From positions 107,788,001 to 107,852,000 of the forward strand of contig CM032230.1 of assembly GCA_019009955.1 (NCBI GenBank): 64,000 nucleotides of DNA. Direction: 5' to 3'. The notes under the pieces were generated by a model that was given only the letters and a program-made list of their open reading frames with translations, searched no databases and had not been told where the DNA came from. Shown here piece after piece: positions 33,564 to 45,253 of this stretch; position 1 is the stretch's first letter, and every line of letters begins with the position of its first letter. Source of the DNA: Riptortus pedestris. Lineage: Eukaryota; Arthropoda; Insecta; Hemiptera; Alydidae. The position numbers and the translations under genes were made by a program.

Positions 33564-36500
33564 ATGCAAGTGAGGAAGATTGCCCCTTACATGCCGAAAT
33601 TGTAAATATTTATGTGTGGTCTTGTCCAAACTTAAACAAACTCTGTAAATAACTTGAAATGAGAATTAGGTTTTCAATTAAATTTGATAATGTATATAGA
33701 AGAAAAGTTTCGTTGTGATTTGCATTTGAATCAAGTTATCAGGAGGGATTTGGGGCAAGGGATAAATTAAATTATTTTACTAGTCTAAGCCAATGAATAA
33801 TTAATTATATTTATAAAATAGATATAAATAATGAATCCATAAAATTATTTAATTATAAAATGTACATAAAGAAGCGAAATTTCAGGACCTACTATAAAAA
33901 TAACGACATTTAAATTAAATGATTATGAAAATAACTGATTATGTCATATAATATTTATATAATAAAAAAAACAAGACTGATTATATAAGCGAGTTGAGTC
34001 AATTAATTTATGAATAATTTAATCTTTAGAAATAGACCTTCAGGGTAAATAATTGGTATTCTGGCATTTACTTCTAGTCAGTGTAATAAATGTTCAGATG
34101 CTGATTTAGTGTTTGAGGGTTATTGTAAAAATTATATCAAGTAGTGTTATCTCTGCCCATCTATGTTGGTAAATCTTTTATCCTGCAAATAAAACCCCTG
34201 AGAGTCTCCTGAGAACAGAATTTAAAATATAATATCAATTTTTTAAATTTTTTTTTTGTTTATGCTCCATATCTGAGTTCATTGGCATGAGTTAAGTGTC
34301 TTGTAAATCCGGATACTTTCTTTATACGTTTTTGGAGAAAAAAATCCCTTAAATACCTGGTTTTTTCATATCCGTACTTTGTCTGTTAGAATTTAATATA
34401 AGTTATATATATGTATTTACAAACCCTTCGGCCTTACCCGCTAACGGCTTGCAATATTTTAAGAGAGGTGCTGGTTCATGGAAGTTGTATATGATTTAAT
34501 ACCGGAGGACGATGTTGATGTATAAGACAGTTATTACTATTAATATTATATTGGATAATTACATGATATTGGGGGATGGACTATTGCAGGGCATATATGT
34601 GTTAGTAGATTAATGATTACTTCAAGGGATGCTGATGAAATTGTGATGATGTTCTCGATGCTGCTCTAGTGTTCTCCCTCCATCCTGGTCTCCCACTGGA
34701 TGCTCCTTCATTTACTCACTCATGTTGTTAAAAGGGGTGTGAGAAAGAAACTTATATTGCTGCCACTAATGAGAGGCTCTACTCTCTCCTCTCTGCTCAC
34801 TCGACTGTCCTAGTCACTCTACTGTTCTGACCCTGTTCATTTATCTTCGCCCTTTGAACCCAAGGATGTCCTCTCAGGTAGTGTTTACACAAGTAGGTAA
34901 TAGAGTTCAGCACTCTTGAGGGGGCATCCTTGGTTGGCCTAGATGATAATAGATGGGGCTGGTGTAGTTTTATTACCGCTTCAATTTTAAATTGAACAAT
35001 ATGTCTTAATAAATCATCTAAAGTACGTTCGTTGTTGAGCTATTTTATTATAATTCTCTATTTGTTTTTGTAAACATTTATATGATTTAGAAGTGCAGTA
35101 TGTTTGTAATATACTGGCTGCTGTCAGTTAGTTTAAGGGTAAATTTAAAATTATTAAAATAAATTTATTTATTAGAGCAAGATTTATTTATCGGGGTAGC
35201 TAAGAATAGTTAGGCGTGACTGCAACTTTATTGTACCCTTCAGCCTTACCAACAGATATGTCAGTGAGAATTTCGCCATGGGGCGAAAACTGATTCGGCT
35301 AAGAATAAAATAGACATCATATATTTCTTTTCAATGTCTTATTTGTCGGTATTAAGACTTCATTTTACGCAATGCTTTGACAACAAATAAATTGAGGAAA
35401 TGATATTTTTGGAATGTAACCGATTTAATATTTAAAATGAAGTAAAGTAATCATAGAATACATGAATTTTTTTTTAATATAAAGAAAAAAACAGTTACGG
35501 TTCCATTTGTGGGTATGCAGTGTAAATTGAAATGGATTAAGAGAATGCGATATATACTCTGTATGCCTACCTACATCAAAAGATCTTGCCCGCATTCGCG
35601 GTGCCTTTGATGTTTTTTTTCCCCCCAGTATGAAAAAGTAATTGGAAATGCTTACCAAAATACACATCAACTTAATGCCCACCATTATTTTAATTAAAAA
35701 ATAGAGACGTGTTCTTCGCTAATTTCCATAACATTTCTTTTCCTTCGGTTTTGAGATGAAATAATCTTCCAAATAAATAATTTAAATAAACCTCTTCAGT
35801 AGAGGAATTGTATTAGCATTACTTTTATGTTATCTTATATGAATTCTGTTACCATTCACTTACTGGAACCTCAACCGTTTTCTTACTAAATTTTAGCACG
35901 GTTATTTCTCGCAATCTATATAAATAAAAATCTTAAGGTATGTCTAGTATCCTAGTTAAAGTCTAAATTTATTTTAGGTTTCAGACCATTCTTAGATCAA
36001 TAGCGTCAAAATTTAGAATCTTGTTTGTCAATTAGTCGTCTGACTGTCCTAAAACGTTATTTACATTTATGAATTTTGAAATTTTGACTTCCGCCTTCCG
36101 GGTGCCAAAGACAATTTATGATTTTTGACAATGCCTTAATAGAATTGATAAAATGTTTGTATATGTATTAAGGGAATGAGGATTATTAATAAGCTCGATT
36201 TAATACTTTACTCTTTATACTTTATTACTTTACTCAGAATCTCTGAACTTTTATCATATGTTTTTTGGATGCTAAGATGATCCAACAATTTTATTTATAC
36301 AGGAAACTAGTTTTATTTGATCCCAAGAACGATAATAAATTCTTCAATATTCGTGCCATGTTTAGTTTCAAGCTTCATGCTCAAAACTATAAATAAGACT
36401 AATTTGAAGGCAATGGATGGATTATTTAGAGGTTTCAATTATCCAATATTTATATTTTTTCGGGAAAACATTATTTTATCTATTAATTTCTATAACAGCA

Positions 36501-36757
36501 ATTCAAATCATCAACTTTTCTAACTGCTATTTTCTTGGGTGAAACATATGGATGACAACACTAATTCTTTTCATGTTGTAGGGCATTTGTGTTATTGATG
36601 AATTTGACGAGATGACTTTGTGTATCCAATCTTTTTATTTCCACGAGAAAACATTTCCAATTTAGCCCGTTAACGACATATAGAAATACCCCTCCACGAT
36701 GAAGTTGAAATGTAGCTTTAATATAATATTTTTATTTCATTCATCGTCTTATTGAGC
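33564..36757. other. repeat-poor DNA, no gene recognised
   Basis: About 3.2 kb with no HINE-A. A pyrimidine-rich patch at 34680-34860 and simple T/C runs are all I see. Open frames at 35425 (-) and 36317 (+) have no motifs. Confidence 0.45.
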
Positions 36758-36762
36758 TGGCG

Positions 36763-38151
36763 CACACTGGAGCGAGTGATAGGGTAAGCCGGACATTCAT
36801 TAATATCTCCGTTTCTACTGGTCCTAGAATATTGATTCTGGTGTCATTTTAAAGCACATCGAATACTCTATTGAACTACCTGATCAGCAATTTTGCCAGA
36901 TGCGATATAACGGTAGGATGAATTTTTAATGTGTACATACAGATTATGTATCGCTTACTAAGTAGAGAATTGTGATTTGTAGACACATAATATCAACATA
37001 AATTTTTATTTTTTTAATAAATTGAAGTTCACAAACGCAATACTAAAATTGTAAACAAAAATATATCTAGAATAAAAATTTAAAAAAAAATCTATGTATT
37101 TAATTTAATAATGAGAATTTGTAAGCTGGAAGAATATCTAACATTTCTAAAATTTCAAATGTTTTTTATTTCCGAAGATATTGTTTCTAAGCGATCGCTA
37201 TCGTTGTTAAGTGTTGGCCTTAAATGTGATATTAAAGGGTCTGAATTATTTAACAAATTATTCAGGATATCTCTGTTGGTAGCCGTCCTTGAAACTTTTC
37301 TTGAAAAAGATTCTCTGTATGCGCGGAAGTATTTATGGTTAGCCTCCTGAGCATCTTCTGACAGCATACCAATTGGTACAATAGCGTGTTTGACTATTTC
37401 CGGGCCATGCATTAACAGTTTGTGAACTGTTACTGGTATGTAATACTATCCATACAAATCCATAAATATCTTAGCTCACTTTATGACACCTTGGACCTTT
37501 TTAAAAGGACAGTAAAAATATTTAGACAAGAAAAACACGTATTTAACTATTTCTTCGAACGTGAATGGCGGCGTCAATTGCGTAGAGGAGGAGGCGTTTT
37601 ACACCGTACGTAGTTGGGAAAGGTCCGCGGGAGGTATAATACGTCTTCCGCACCGAAAGTGCTAACACTAAAAGTAAAATATTTAATGAATAGGCAAGTT
37701 TAGGCAAGATCTGACGACGTTGTAAATAAGACAATATACTCCTAAAAGCATGCCAAGTGGTATTTTTTCAAGCAAATACAAGCGATTTGCGAATTCAATT
37801 AAATAAAATTATTTTCAGCTCGATGTAAAAAAAAAAAAAAAAATTAGAGGAATTTTAAAAACCTTTTGTGCCAGTTTTTGATTTGCTATAATACCCTTAA
37901 TGTGTACTGGAAGCAACAATAATTTATAAAATGAAATAAGAGTTCACGACGAATTTAATAAGCCAAGGCTTTTTTTAACATAGCAATTATAACCAGGCAT
38001 TATGTAAAAACCATTGCAATAATATGGCTAAAAATCAATCTGCTCAATTGAAAAGGGTTTATGTGGTACTAACAATACAATCAAAATCCCAAATTAAAAC
38101 TTTTATTTTTTCCCCCAATGTCCAACATTACTGAAGGATCGCTCCAGTGTG
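36763..38151 (-). mobile_element. Transib-like DNA transposon, 1389 bp
   Basis: Perfect 13-bp terminal inverted repeats CACACTGGAGCGA start at 36763 and end at 38151. They are flanked by the 5-bp duplication TGGCG (36758-36762 and 38152-38156). Five-bp GC-rich TSDs and ends starting CAC are Transib features, and the ends are close to the CACAGTG heptamer of V(D)J signals. Inside, on the minus strand, is a RAG1-like transposase C-terminus. The outer parts are nearly identical to 55785-56654, which lacks the central 0.5 kb. The element is too short for a full transposase and is thus non-autonomous. Confidence 0.78.
37155..37450 (-). pseudogene. Transib transposase C-terminal domain (RAG1-like)
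   Basis: The frame reads I-P-V-T-V-H-K-L-L-M-H-G-P-E-I-V-K-H-A-I, then V-P-I-G-M-L-S-E-D-A-Q-E-A-N-H-K-Y-F-R-A-Y-R. It continues S-R-K-V-S-R-T-A-T-N-R-D-I, then S-D-P-L-I-S-H-L-R-P, and ends at a stop after 85 codons from the first Met. It aligns throughout with the fragment at 11640-12085 and with the RAG1 C-terminal segment H-V-P-E-I-I-E-R...S-E-G-N-E-S-G-N-K-L-F-R-R-F-R. The glutamate of the Q-E-A-N-H-K block lines up with the third catalytic acidic residue (mouse E962, from memory). A stop just upstream of Y-Y-I-P-V-T-V-H ends the readable part; the first two catalytic aspartates are absent. It lies about 390 bp from the element's 3' TIR. Confidence 0.75.
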
Positions 38152-38156
38152 TGGCG

Positions 38157-38879
38157 TACCGTTAGGGGAACCCCTGCTAGGGTCAACTAAGTATATGTGG
38201 AATTTTTGGCATAGGTACAGAATGTATTGGTGCATTGATCTTAATTTATAAATATAAATATGAAAAAAAAAAAAAAAAAACCTAACATTTTTATTAATTT
38301 CAACTCTGTCCTCTCTTCAAAACGCATACATCTTTCGCCTTTTACTAAATACTTCCGTGGAGAGGGACTTTTTATGAGTCTATAACTAAACAAAATAACA
38401 GGAAGACAGCACACAATCGGACTGCAGTTCCGGGAATGGCACAAATGAGCTGAACTGTTGAAATTTAACAGTTTAAATGTTTAAGTTGTTAAGTGAAGTA
38501 AAAGTTATGTTGGCTTGTTCTAAGTACTTCATTCGAGATAGGCCTGTGGCTAACCTCAGTCTTGACCAGACAACTTTAATTGGCTTTGATGATGGAGCGC
38601 TTTGTCGCTTATAAATATATTGTTTGTGGAAGGAAGTTCTGAGTAATTAATTTCTTCTTCATATCTACCTTCCACCGTCCAGTACATTTCTTTGATAAAT
38701 GGGCCCATTACAAACAGTCAAATTATTCGTTATTCTATGTCCTCTTCCCCGTTAAAATATTTTTAGAATAGCAATTAAAAAAAAAAAAAAGACATCCAAT
38801 TAATACTAAACAAAAATTGGGGATAGAAATTCACGATATCACAATGAATCAATATTTATGATAAGCGTTACAAACGTAA
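38157..38879. other. no gene recognised
   Basis: Non-coding DNA with A-runs at 38262-38280 and 38778-38790. The ORF at 38241 (-) is partly poly-Phe from an A-run. Confidence 0.45.
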
Positions 38880-39115
38880 TGCAATCGACCCTTTTTTGAA
38901 AATAATTATTACTGGCGATTAAAAGTGAATCGTCTACAATAACGTTAATTATCAAGAATGATGAACCAGCACAAACCATATCAAAAACTGTGGTGCATCA
39001 AAAAAGATCAGGGACTTAAAAAGGTGTTGTGTATATTGGGCTGCTTCCAAACAACCGAAAGATTATCTTAGATGTTTACGGCAACAACTTGTGAAACTGG
39101 AGGAAGCAATTAAAG

Positions 39116-39856
39116 ATTTATTTATTTATGGACATCAAATCAAAGGAGATTTGCCCTTTCAAAAATCAAAAATTGTACTAAGTTAAATCAGAACAAATAA
39201 CAATAACAAATATCAGAACACAATGACACATAACAAAAGTGAAACATTTTATAAGTGAACATAAAAAAAAAAAAATAGTGATGAGCACAGTTGGTGGATG
39301 ATCAATAGGAAATGAATGGCTGAAAATGGTACTTTTGCTAATAACTGTCGTAATTTCCCCTTCTGGGTAAACATATACATGTGTAAAAAATTATTATTAT
39401 TTATTAACGTCCACTTTTTGCAACTAAGGCTGATTGGGACGGGTTATCTACAGGTTACCACCCTTTTCTAAAAAAGCATCTAATACAATTAAACCAAATA
39501 ATTTGAAATCATGTTCCACACTACAGACTTAATCTGAATGTTAAATTTTGTCGTATATTTGAATTTTGTGTAGTTATGAGAATATGCATTTAATATTTGG
39601 GCTGCCTTCCGTCAAAAGTTCATGTAAGTCGTAGGGGAAGTCTTAGTGTTGTCGTTTTCGGCATTCTGTCAGTATATGTCTTATGGTCAAGGGAATGTTA
39701 CAAGTTGAGCAAATATGTCTGTCAGTCTTTGTCATTAAGTATAAATGTGTTAATTTGGTGTGGCCGACTCTAAGTCTCGAGAAAACTACTTCTTCTCTCC
39801 TAGAGTTTCTGATAATTCACATGCAACTAGTGTTCTTAATAGTTCGTTGTTGGTGA
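39116..39856 (-). mobile_element. LINE 3' end inside mariner, with 8-bp TSD
   Basis: It is flanked by AATTAAAG at 39108-39115 and 39857-39864; omitting the insert and one duplicate restores the mariner frame across the join. The minus strand encodes R-L-R-V-G-H-T-K-L-T-H-L-Y-L, then C-S-T-C-N-I-P-L-T-I-R-H-I-L-T-E-C. This is the post-RNase H C-x2-C...H...C region of I/Jockey-type LINEs. The tail (ATAAATAAAT on the minus strand) is at the left end, as expected. It is 5'-truncated. Confidence 0.85.
39391..39470 (-). repeat. SINE 3' fragment nested in the LINE
   Basis: A TTATTATTATTTATTAACGT tail, then CCACTTTTTGCAAC and GATTGGGACGGGTTATC, then ACAGGTTACC. It is the 3' part of the tRNA-SINE, bordered by A-runs that may be its TSD. 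Third nesting level. Confidence 0.8.
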
Positions 39857-40300
39857 AATTAAAGGGGAAAGGCCAGAATTGGCAAATTGCAAAGGAATTG
39901 TGTTCCACTGCGCCAATGAGAGGCATCACACATCTTTAGCAACACGTACGAAACTATTGGAGCTTGGTTTGAAAGTAAGTGATGACACTTCCCCTAGAAA
40001 AAGACCGGATCTTGCACCATTGGATTATCGTTTATTTTGAAGTTTAAAAAAACTTCTTAAATGGAAAACAATACAGTAATAAAGATGACCTCATATCTCT
40101 CTTGGTTGAGGCTATAGCAGTTATGTACCAGAAATTCTATGAGCGCGCGATTATGAAGTTACAAGAAAGATAGCAAAAGGTCGTCGAACAATGTAAGTTG
40201 TCGAATGTAAGATATTTGACTGATTACATTTCATTTCGTGGATATAAAAAATTGAGTTTTATTTCAAACTAAAAACCCGAAATTACTTTCTTGCTAGCCC

Positions 40301-40798
40301 CAATATTTGTAGTAGGGCATTATCAATAGACATTAATATCCTATTATTTCCCAAGAGAGTACAAACCTAAAGATTAATCTTCTCAACCTTTGATTTGCCC
40401 AGACTCCTTTCTTAAAGCGTGTTCATCAATGAAATCTGTCTATAGGCGTGTGTAGTTCGAATCCACAGTGGCATTGTTCATATTTGCAGATCAGTTGCTA
40501 TCTGATCAATGCGAGCATATTGGACATTATGACTTGGGTTATTTCAGTTCAGTGGGCGGAATTATTAGAATAGTCGTCCTGTGAAGGATGGTTATGCTCG
40601 CTCGGTCGAATCTTCCCCATATTTCATACATCTCTAATAGGGAGCGCTCTCTTTTATGTGAGCTATAGCTGGCTAATATATTCAGAGATACGTCCACGCT
40701 TCATTAATATCCCTAAGGACAAGGGAATGAGTTTAATTGGCGAATTAAAATTGCAAAATTTTTCTAGTGGAAAATTTGTAATTGTAGTTACGTTTTAA
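40301..40798. other. no gene recognised
   Basis: Non-coding; no repeat match noticed. Confidence 0.4.
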
Positions 40799-41110
40799 TA
40801 GCAGATTTCCCTTGAGGGAAATCAGCTACTGAGGTCGTACTCAAGGTGCGATTTTCGATGAGGAAATTATGTCTAATGATTTCGATGAGGAAAATGAGGT
40901 CCGTTCAAAATTATATATATCGCAATTTTCGTTTGATCGTTACCAACCTCGACATTTACCCTTTAAAAGTAAAAAGAAAGATCAAGTTCGTTAATAGCTG
41001 AAATTGCACCAGTGGGAGAGCGGGTTAAGAGTTTGGTTAAGAAAATTCAAAATATCTGTGTTACTATACGTCGAATAGAAAAATGATATAGAAACAATCT
41101 TATTACAAAT

Positions 41111-41423
41111 AAAAAGTCCGTCGCGCAGGGGCTGCGTAAACTAAGCAGATTTCCCACGTAAAGCTATACAATAAAGAAATCTCCACACGAGTGCCGATGA
41201 GTTTCGGAACGGCCGAACTAGCTTTGGGCGGGAACCATAGCTGGTCTGTTACACTTAATAAAAATGCAAATATCTCGGTTAATATTCAAGATAGAGAATA
41301 AATGTATATAACAATATTTTTAGTAATTTTAATTTGCAATAAGATTGATTTTATTCAATTTTTCGATCCGACGTATAGTAACGGAGATATTTCGAATTTT
41401 CGAAAATCCCCCCCTTTAAACTC
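41111..41423 (+). repeat. HINE-A copy nested in another HINE-A
   Basis: End A (AAAAAGTCCGTCGCGCAGG) is intact; it runs to the CCCCCCTTTAAAC tract and stops, so the B half is missing. The host copy resumes at ACTATAAATATTGG. Confidence 0.88.
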
Positions 41424-41754
41424 ACTATAAATATTGGTATATCCATTTATTCACTATCTTGAATATTAACCGAGATATTTGCATTTTTCTGTTTTCAGTC
41501 TTCAGTAAACCCCCACTCCTACTCATGCCATATTATAATAATAATACGCTCTTATATCATAAACACTCCATTTCTTGGTTAAATACCAAATATTGTTTTC
41601 ATTGAATTTCTACTTTGTGAGATATATGCAAATACGTTCTGCTGACCCCCCCCCTTGTTTTGTTCTTGGACTACTAAAATTTGAGTGATTGGAATAAAAC
41701 GTATTCAAATTCAGTATAAATTCCAGTACTAGATATAGTAAATAGTTTTCAATA

Positions 41755-41980
41755 GAGGGCTCAGGTTGGCCGTGTGAGTTAATGGTTTGGTCTTAATCTC
41801 ACATGGTAGGCCTAGAGTGACGGGTTCGATTCCCTCCCTGGGCAGTAGAAATTTATTTAGTGACTGACTCACTAAATAAACTCCTTGAGCCCACCCAGGC
41901 TAGAAAAGGCTGGTAACCTGTAGATAACCCGTCCCGATTAGCCATAGTAGCATAAAGTGGACGTAAATAAATAAATAATA
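41755..41980 (+). repeat. tRNA-derived SINE, full length, with 13-bp TSD
   Basis: Flanked by ATAGTTTTCAATA at 41742-41754 and 41981-41993. The head has an A-box-like TTGGCCGTGTGAGTT and a B box GGGTTCGATTCCC about 50 bp apart, followed by a 3' body (GGTAACCTGTAGATAACCCG) and an (AAAT)n tail. It is the reference copy for the SINE fragments elsewhere. Confidence 0.92.
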
Positions 41981-42260
41981 ATAGTTTTCAATAAAATTAT
42001 TGTGTTATATTCAGATATATTTCAGTAATTCTTTATCTTTCCGGTGAATAATATTTCTATCTATCCGTTCAGCTCTGAGTGGTTTAGAATTCAGACGCTT
42101 TTCGTTGGGAGGTTATTAAAATTGACTGAAAGATTTCTCATTACCGTCTTTATTTATTCAATTAATATTCATGCTGGTTTTGTGTTACCAGTAAAATCTA
42201 TTGTAAAACTTCACGTGAGCGAAATCTGCTTAGTTTACGTAGCCTCTGCGTGACGGACTT

Positions 42261-42675
42261 TTTTTCTTTTAAGAGCCTGCGATGACTTGTAATCTATCAA
42301 AATCAGCTGTCATGTCGGGGATAAGGATGATTATTGTTGGATGTTACTTGGAAATCCAATGACAGCACGCTCAGTCATCTGAGCTTACAGTTTATTTGGA
42401 ATACCTCATGATCAGCTGTGTATTGTCTGTCTAATGTCAAATCTATAACGGATCACTTAAAAAAATTAGGCTAAACCTACTAATTCTGAAAGTCTTGTCA
42501 AGTATTTTGAGCTACGTGTCAAATAATGCTCTTGTGAAAGGCGTGTGAGACGAAAAGAAGGCAAGGCCTGTTAAACTCAATCAAATATATTTACAAAAAT
42601 GAAATATGAAAAAGGTCCATTCACGGCCGAACTTAGGCTCTATTTTCACAGTTTGTAGAAAAACGGACTATAACT
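42261..42675. other. no gene recognised
   Basis: Unique-looking non-coding DNA between two HINE-A copies. Confidence 0.4.
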
Positions 42676-43141
42676 CAAAAAAGTCCGTCACGCAGGGGCT
42701 GCGTAAACTAAGCAGACTTCCCACGTGAAGTTTTAAAATAGAGAAATCTGCGTAATAATAACTTAAGTAGTAACAAGTCGTTAAAAACCAATTCACGAGG
42801 GACGAACAGTTACGAAACTAGCTTTCGGCGGAAAGTCCCGAACATAGCCGACCACACACAATGCAATTGCAAATATCTCGGTTAATATTCAATATAGAGA
42901 ATAAATTTATAGAACGATATTTATAGTAAATTTCATTTCCAATAAGATTGATTCTATACAATATTTCGATTTGACGCATAATAACGAAGATATTTCGAGT
43001 TTTCAAAAATCCCCCTCTAAACGCCCCCTCCCACTGGTCCGATTTCAGCCATTAAACTTGATCTTTCTTTTTACATAAAACGATTAAATATCGAGTTTGG
43101 TACCGATCAAATCAAAATTGGGACTGCTAGAGCGTTAACAG

Positions 43142-43188
<47 letters not shown>

Positions 43189-43316
43189 TTTTTGAACGGA
43201 CCTCATTTTCGTCATCTTCTGGGTAGGATCAATGGACATTTGAGGAAATTTTTCAAAACTCGCGTCATGAGTACGACTTCAATAGCTGATTTCCCGCAAG
43301 GGAAATCTGCTAAAAC
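42676..43316 (+). repeat. HINE-A full copy, short form
   Basis: End A AAAAAAGTCCGTCACGCAGG; CACGTG near 42721; CTTTCGGCGGAAAGTCC hairpin; TA core 43146-43187; end B CCCGCAAGGGAAATCTGCTA. Confidence 0.92.
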
Positions 43317-43574
43317 GTAGTACCTAACCCGAATACCGTAAAAGACTGTTCTTCTTAACCTCGCTACTATAGCGACTTCCCACTATAGCAACGTACAGCA
43401 ACGAGATACTCGCCAACACATGACAATTCAAGGACTAACTGTCAAGACTATTCATCACGTTCGCGGGTAACTCGCCACTATACTCATTCACGTACAACCA
43501 CTAAGTTAGAATACAACCACTAACCACAGAAAGATTTATCTCAAACTGGACTAGTTTAAAACTAGCCAGAACCA

Positions 43575-43640
43575 GATGAAGGGGACTCATGTTAGCCATG
43601 TGAGTTAAACCTTGTTTGTGAGTTCAATTCTTACCAATTT
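43575..43640 (+). repeat. SINE head fragment
   Basis: TGTTAGCCATGTGAGTTAA and GTGAGTTCAATTCTTACC resemble the SINE A- and B-box region. Confidence 0.5.
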
Positions 43641-43689
43641 TCGTAATATTTTTTTGATCATTACTAAACTCGATATTTACCATCGGGTC

Positions 43690-45070
43690 GTCGATATTTA
43701 CCAGTCGAGGTCGTGCTCATGACGTAATTTTCCAAATTTTTCTTCAAATGTCCATCGATCTAACGTAGTAGATGACGAAAATGAGGTCCGTTCAAAACTG
43801 TATATATATATATATATATAAAGATATGTATATACACTCACCCGCAAAAAAAAAACGGACACTTAGATTTAGTCTTATAATTTTGTTAAATACTTAATAT
43901 ATATGCATATTAATCTTTTTAATTAAAATAATTGGTTAATCTATAGGTTGCCAAAAGTGAGTAATTTTTATTGACTATTTACAAAAAAATACAAAATAAA
44001 AAAAAAGAAAAAGATAAATTAACACATTTAAAAAAAAAAAAAATTATTCTTCATTTTTATTACAGTGAATGGTAGACTTCGCTACCCCAAGCGTTTCGGC
44101 AATGTAACGCAAGCTCCGTCCTTCCATCTAAGTTTGAAAGACCCATTATTCTGGACCGAAATAAAAATAAACATTAATTAAAGAAAATTTATTGACCAAG
44201 CATTTTCTTTAATTCATGTTAAATGTTCAATTAAAGATGTTTAAATATGCGAAAAACTACTTACAGTTTAGAATAGATCAACTTCACGACAAATAAATCT
44301 AATCTGAGTTTTATCTAATTGTTTACTAATCCTGAAGGGATTAGTTCAATGGACTTAGACTCTAAATTCTCTGTAATAACTAGACTACCCACATAAAGAC
44401 AATTGCTGAAAATTAGCTTTTAATACGACAAAAATGAAGTGTCCGGTTTTTTTGCGGTTGAGTGTATATACTCATATACATATATGTTTGTTACCGCTCT
44501 AGAAGTCGCAATTATTGTTTAATCATTACCAAAATCGATAATTAGTCGTTTTATGTAAAAAGAAAGATGAAGTTACTTAACGACTGAAATCGGACCAGAG
44601 GGAGGGGGTGGCTTATATGGCGAGAAATTTGAAAATTCGAAATATCTCCGTTACTATAAGTCGGATCGAATAGGTGTATAGAATGAATCTTTTTGCATAT
44701 TACATTTAATATAAATATTGTTACATACATTTATTCTCAATCTTTAATATTAACCGAGATATTTGCATTTGTCAGTTTTCAGCCTTAAGTAAACCCCCAC
44801 TTCTACTCGTGTTACATAAACAATACTCTGTTATAAAATAACGCTCATTATTCGAAGCTTAAATACCATATATTGTTTTACAGAGACCTTTATTATACGA
44901 GATAGATACAAATATGATCTTGTGATCCACCCCTCCCTCCCTCCGTCTTAAATTCTTGGACTACTAAAATTTGATTGAGATAAAAATTATTCTGATTCAT
45001 TATAAATTACAGTTCCAGGTATAGTACATAGTTTTCAATATAATGAATATGTTATATTCTGATGTTTCAG
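43690..45070 (-). repeat. HINE-A long-form copy with Tc1-like insert
   Basis: The B side (GAGGTCGTGCTCATGACG) leads into a TA core at 43799-43820, which is interrupted by a DNA transposon. It resumes at TTTGTTACCGCTCTAGAAG and continues to ATATTCTGATGTTTCAG. End A is missing; another HINE-A follows. Confidence 0.85.
43835..44464 (-). mobile_element. Tc1-like non-autonomous transposon, 630 bp
   Basis: Inverted ends CACTCACCCGCAAAAAAAA and (reverse complement of the right end) CACTCAACCGCAAAAAAACC, both continuing CGGACACTT, with TA on each side (43833-43834, 44465-44466). On the minus strand 44050-44127 encodes M-E-G-R-S-L-R-Y-I-A-E-T-L-G-V-A-K-S-T-I, a helix-turn-helix like the DNA-binding part of Tc1/mariner transposases. 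The catalytic part is gone. It sits in the TA core of a HINE-A. Confidence 0.85.
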
Positions 45071-45075
45071 TTATT

Positions 45076-45196
45076 GTTTAAACAGATTTCCCTTAAGGAA
45101 AATCAGCTATTGAGGTCGTATCATGACGCGAGTTTCAAAAATTTCTTCAAATGTCCATCGATCCTACCCAGGAGATGACGAAAATGAGGTCCGTAC

Positions 45197-45253
<57 letters not shown>

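Larger units (their letters stand above)
38880..40300 (+). pseudogene. mariner transposase remnant interrupted by a LINE
   Basis: Before the interruption it reads N-R-P-F-F-E-K-I-I-T-G-D-(stop)-K-W-I-V-Y-N-N-V-N, V-V-H-Q-K-R and, after small shifts, R-Q-Q-L-V-K-L-E-E-A-I-K. After it come R-P-E-L-A-N-C-K-G-I-V-F-H and R-H-H-T-S-L-A-T-R, then P-D-L-A-P-L-D-Y-R-L-F and Q-K-F-Y-E-R-A-I-M-K-L-Q-E-R. These are mariner D-D34D landmarks. The first and third aspartates are visible. The second (H-Q-D-N-x-R-P-H) is replaced by H-C-A-N-E-R-H-H. The 5' third of the gene is missing. Stops and shifts make it dead. Confidence 0.88.
40799..42260 (-). repeat. HINE-A long-form copy with two insertions
   Basis: End B (AGCAGATTTCCCTTGAGGG) at 40799 and end A (CTCTGCGTGACGGAC) at 42259. 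The body is broken at 41111-41423 by an opposite-strand HINE-A and at 41755-41980 by a SINE. The TA core is only ATATATAT. Order of events: this copy first, then the other two. Confidence 0.88.

Noticed and set aside
41755..41980. A functional tRNA gene, suggested by the B box
   Set aside because: No cloverleaf can be completed; the body, tail and TSD are those of a SINE.
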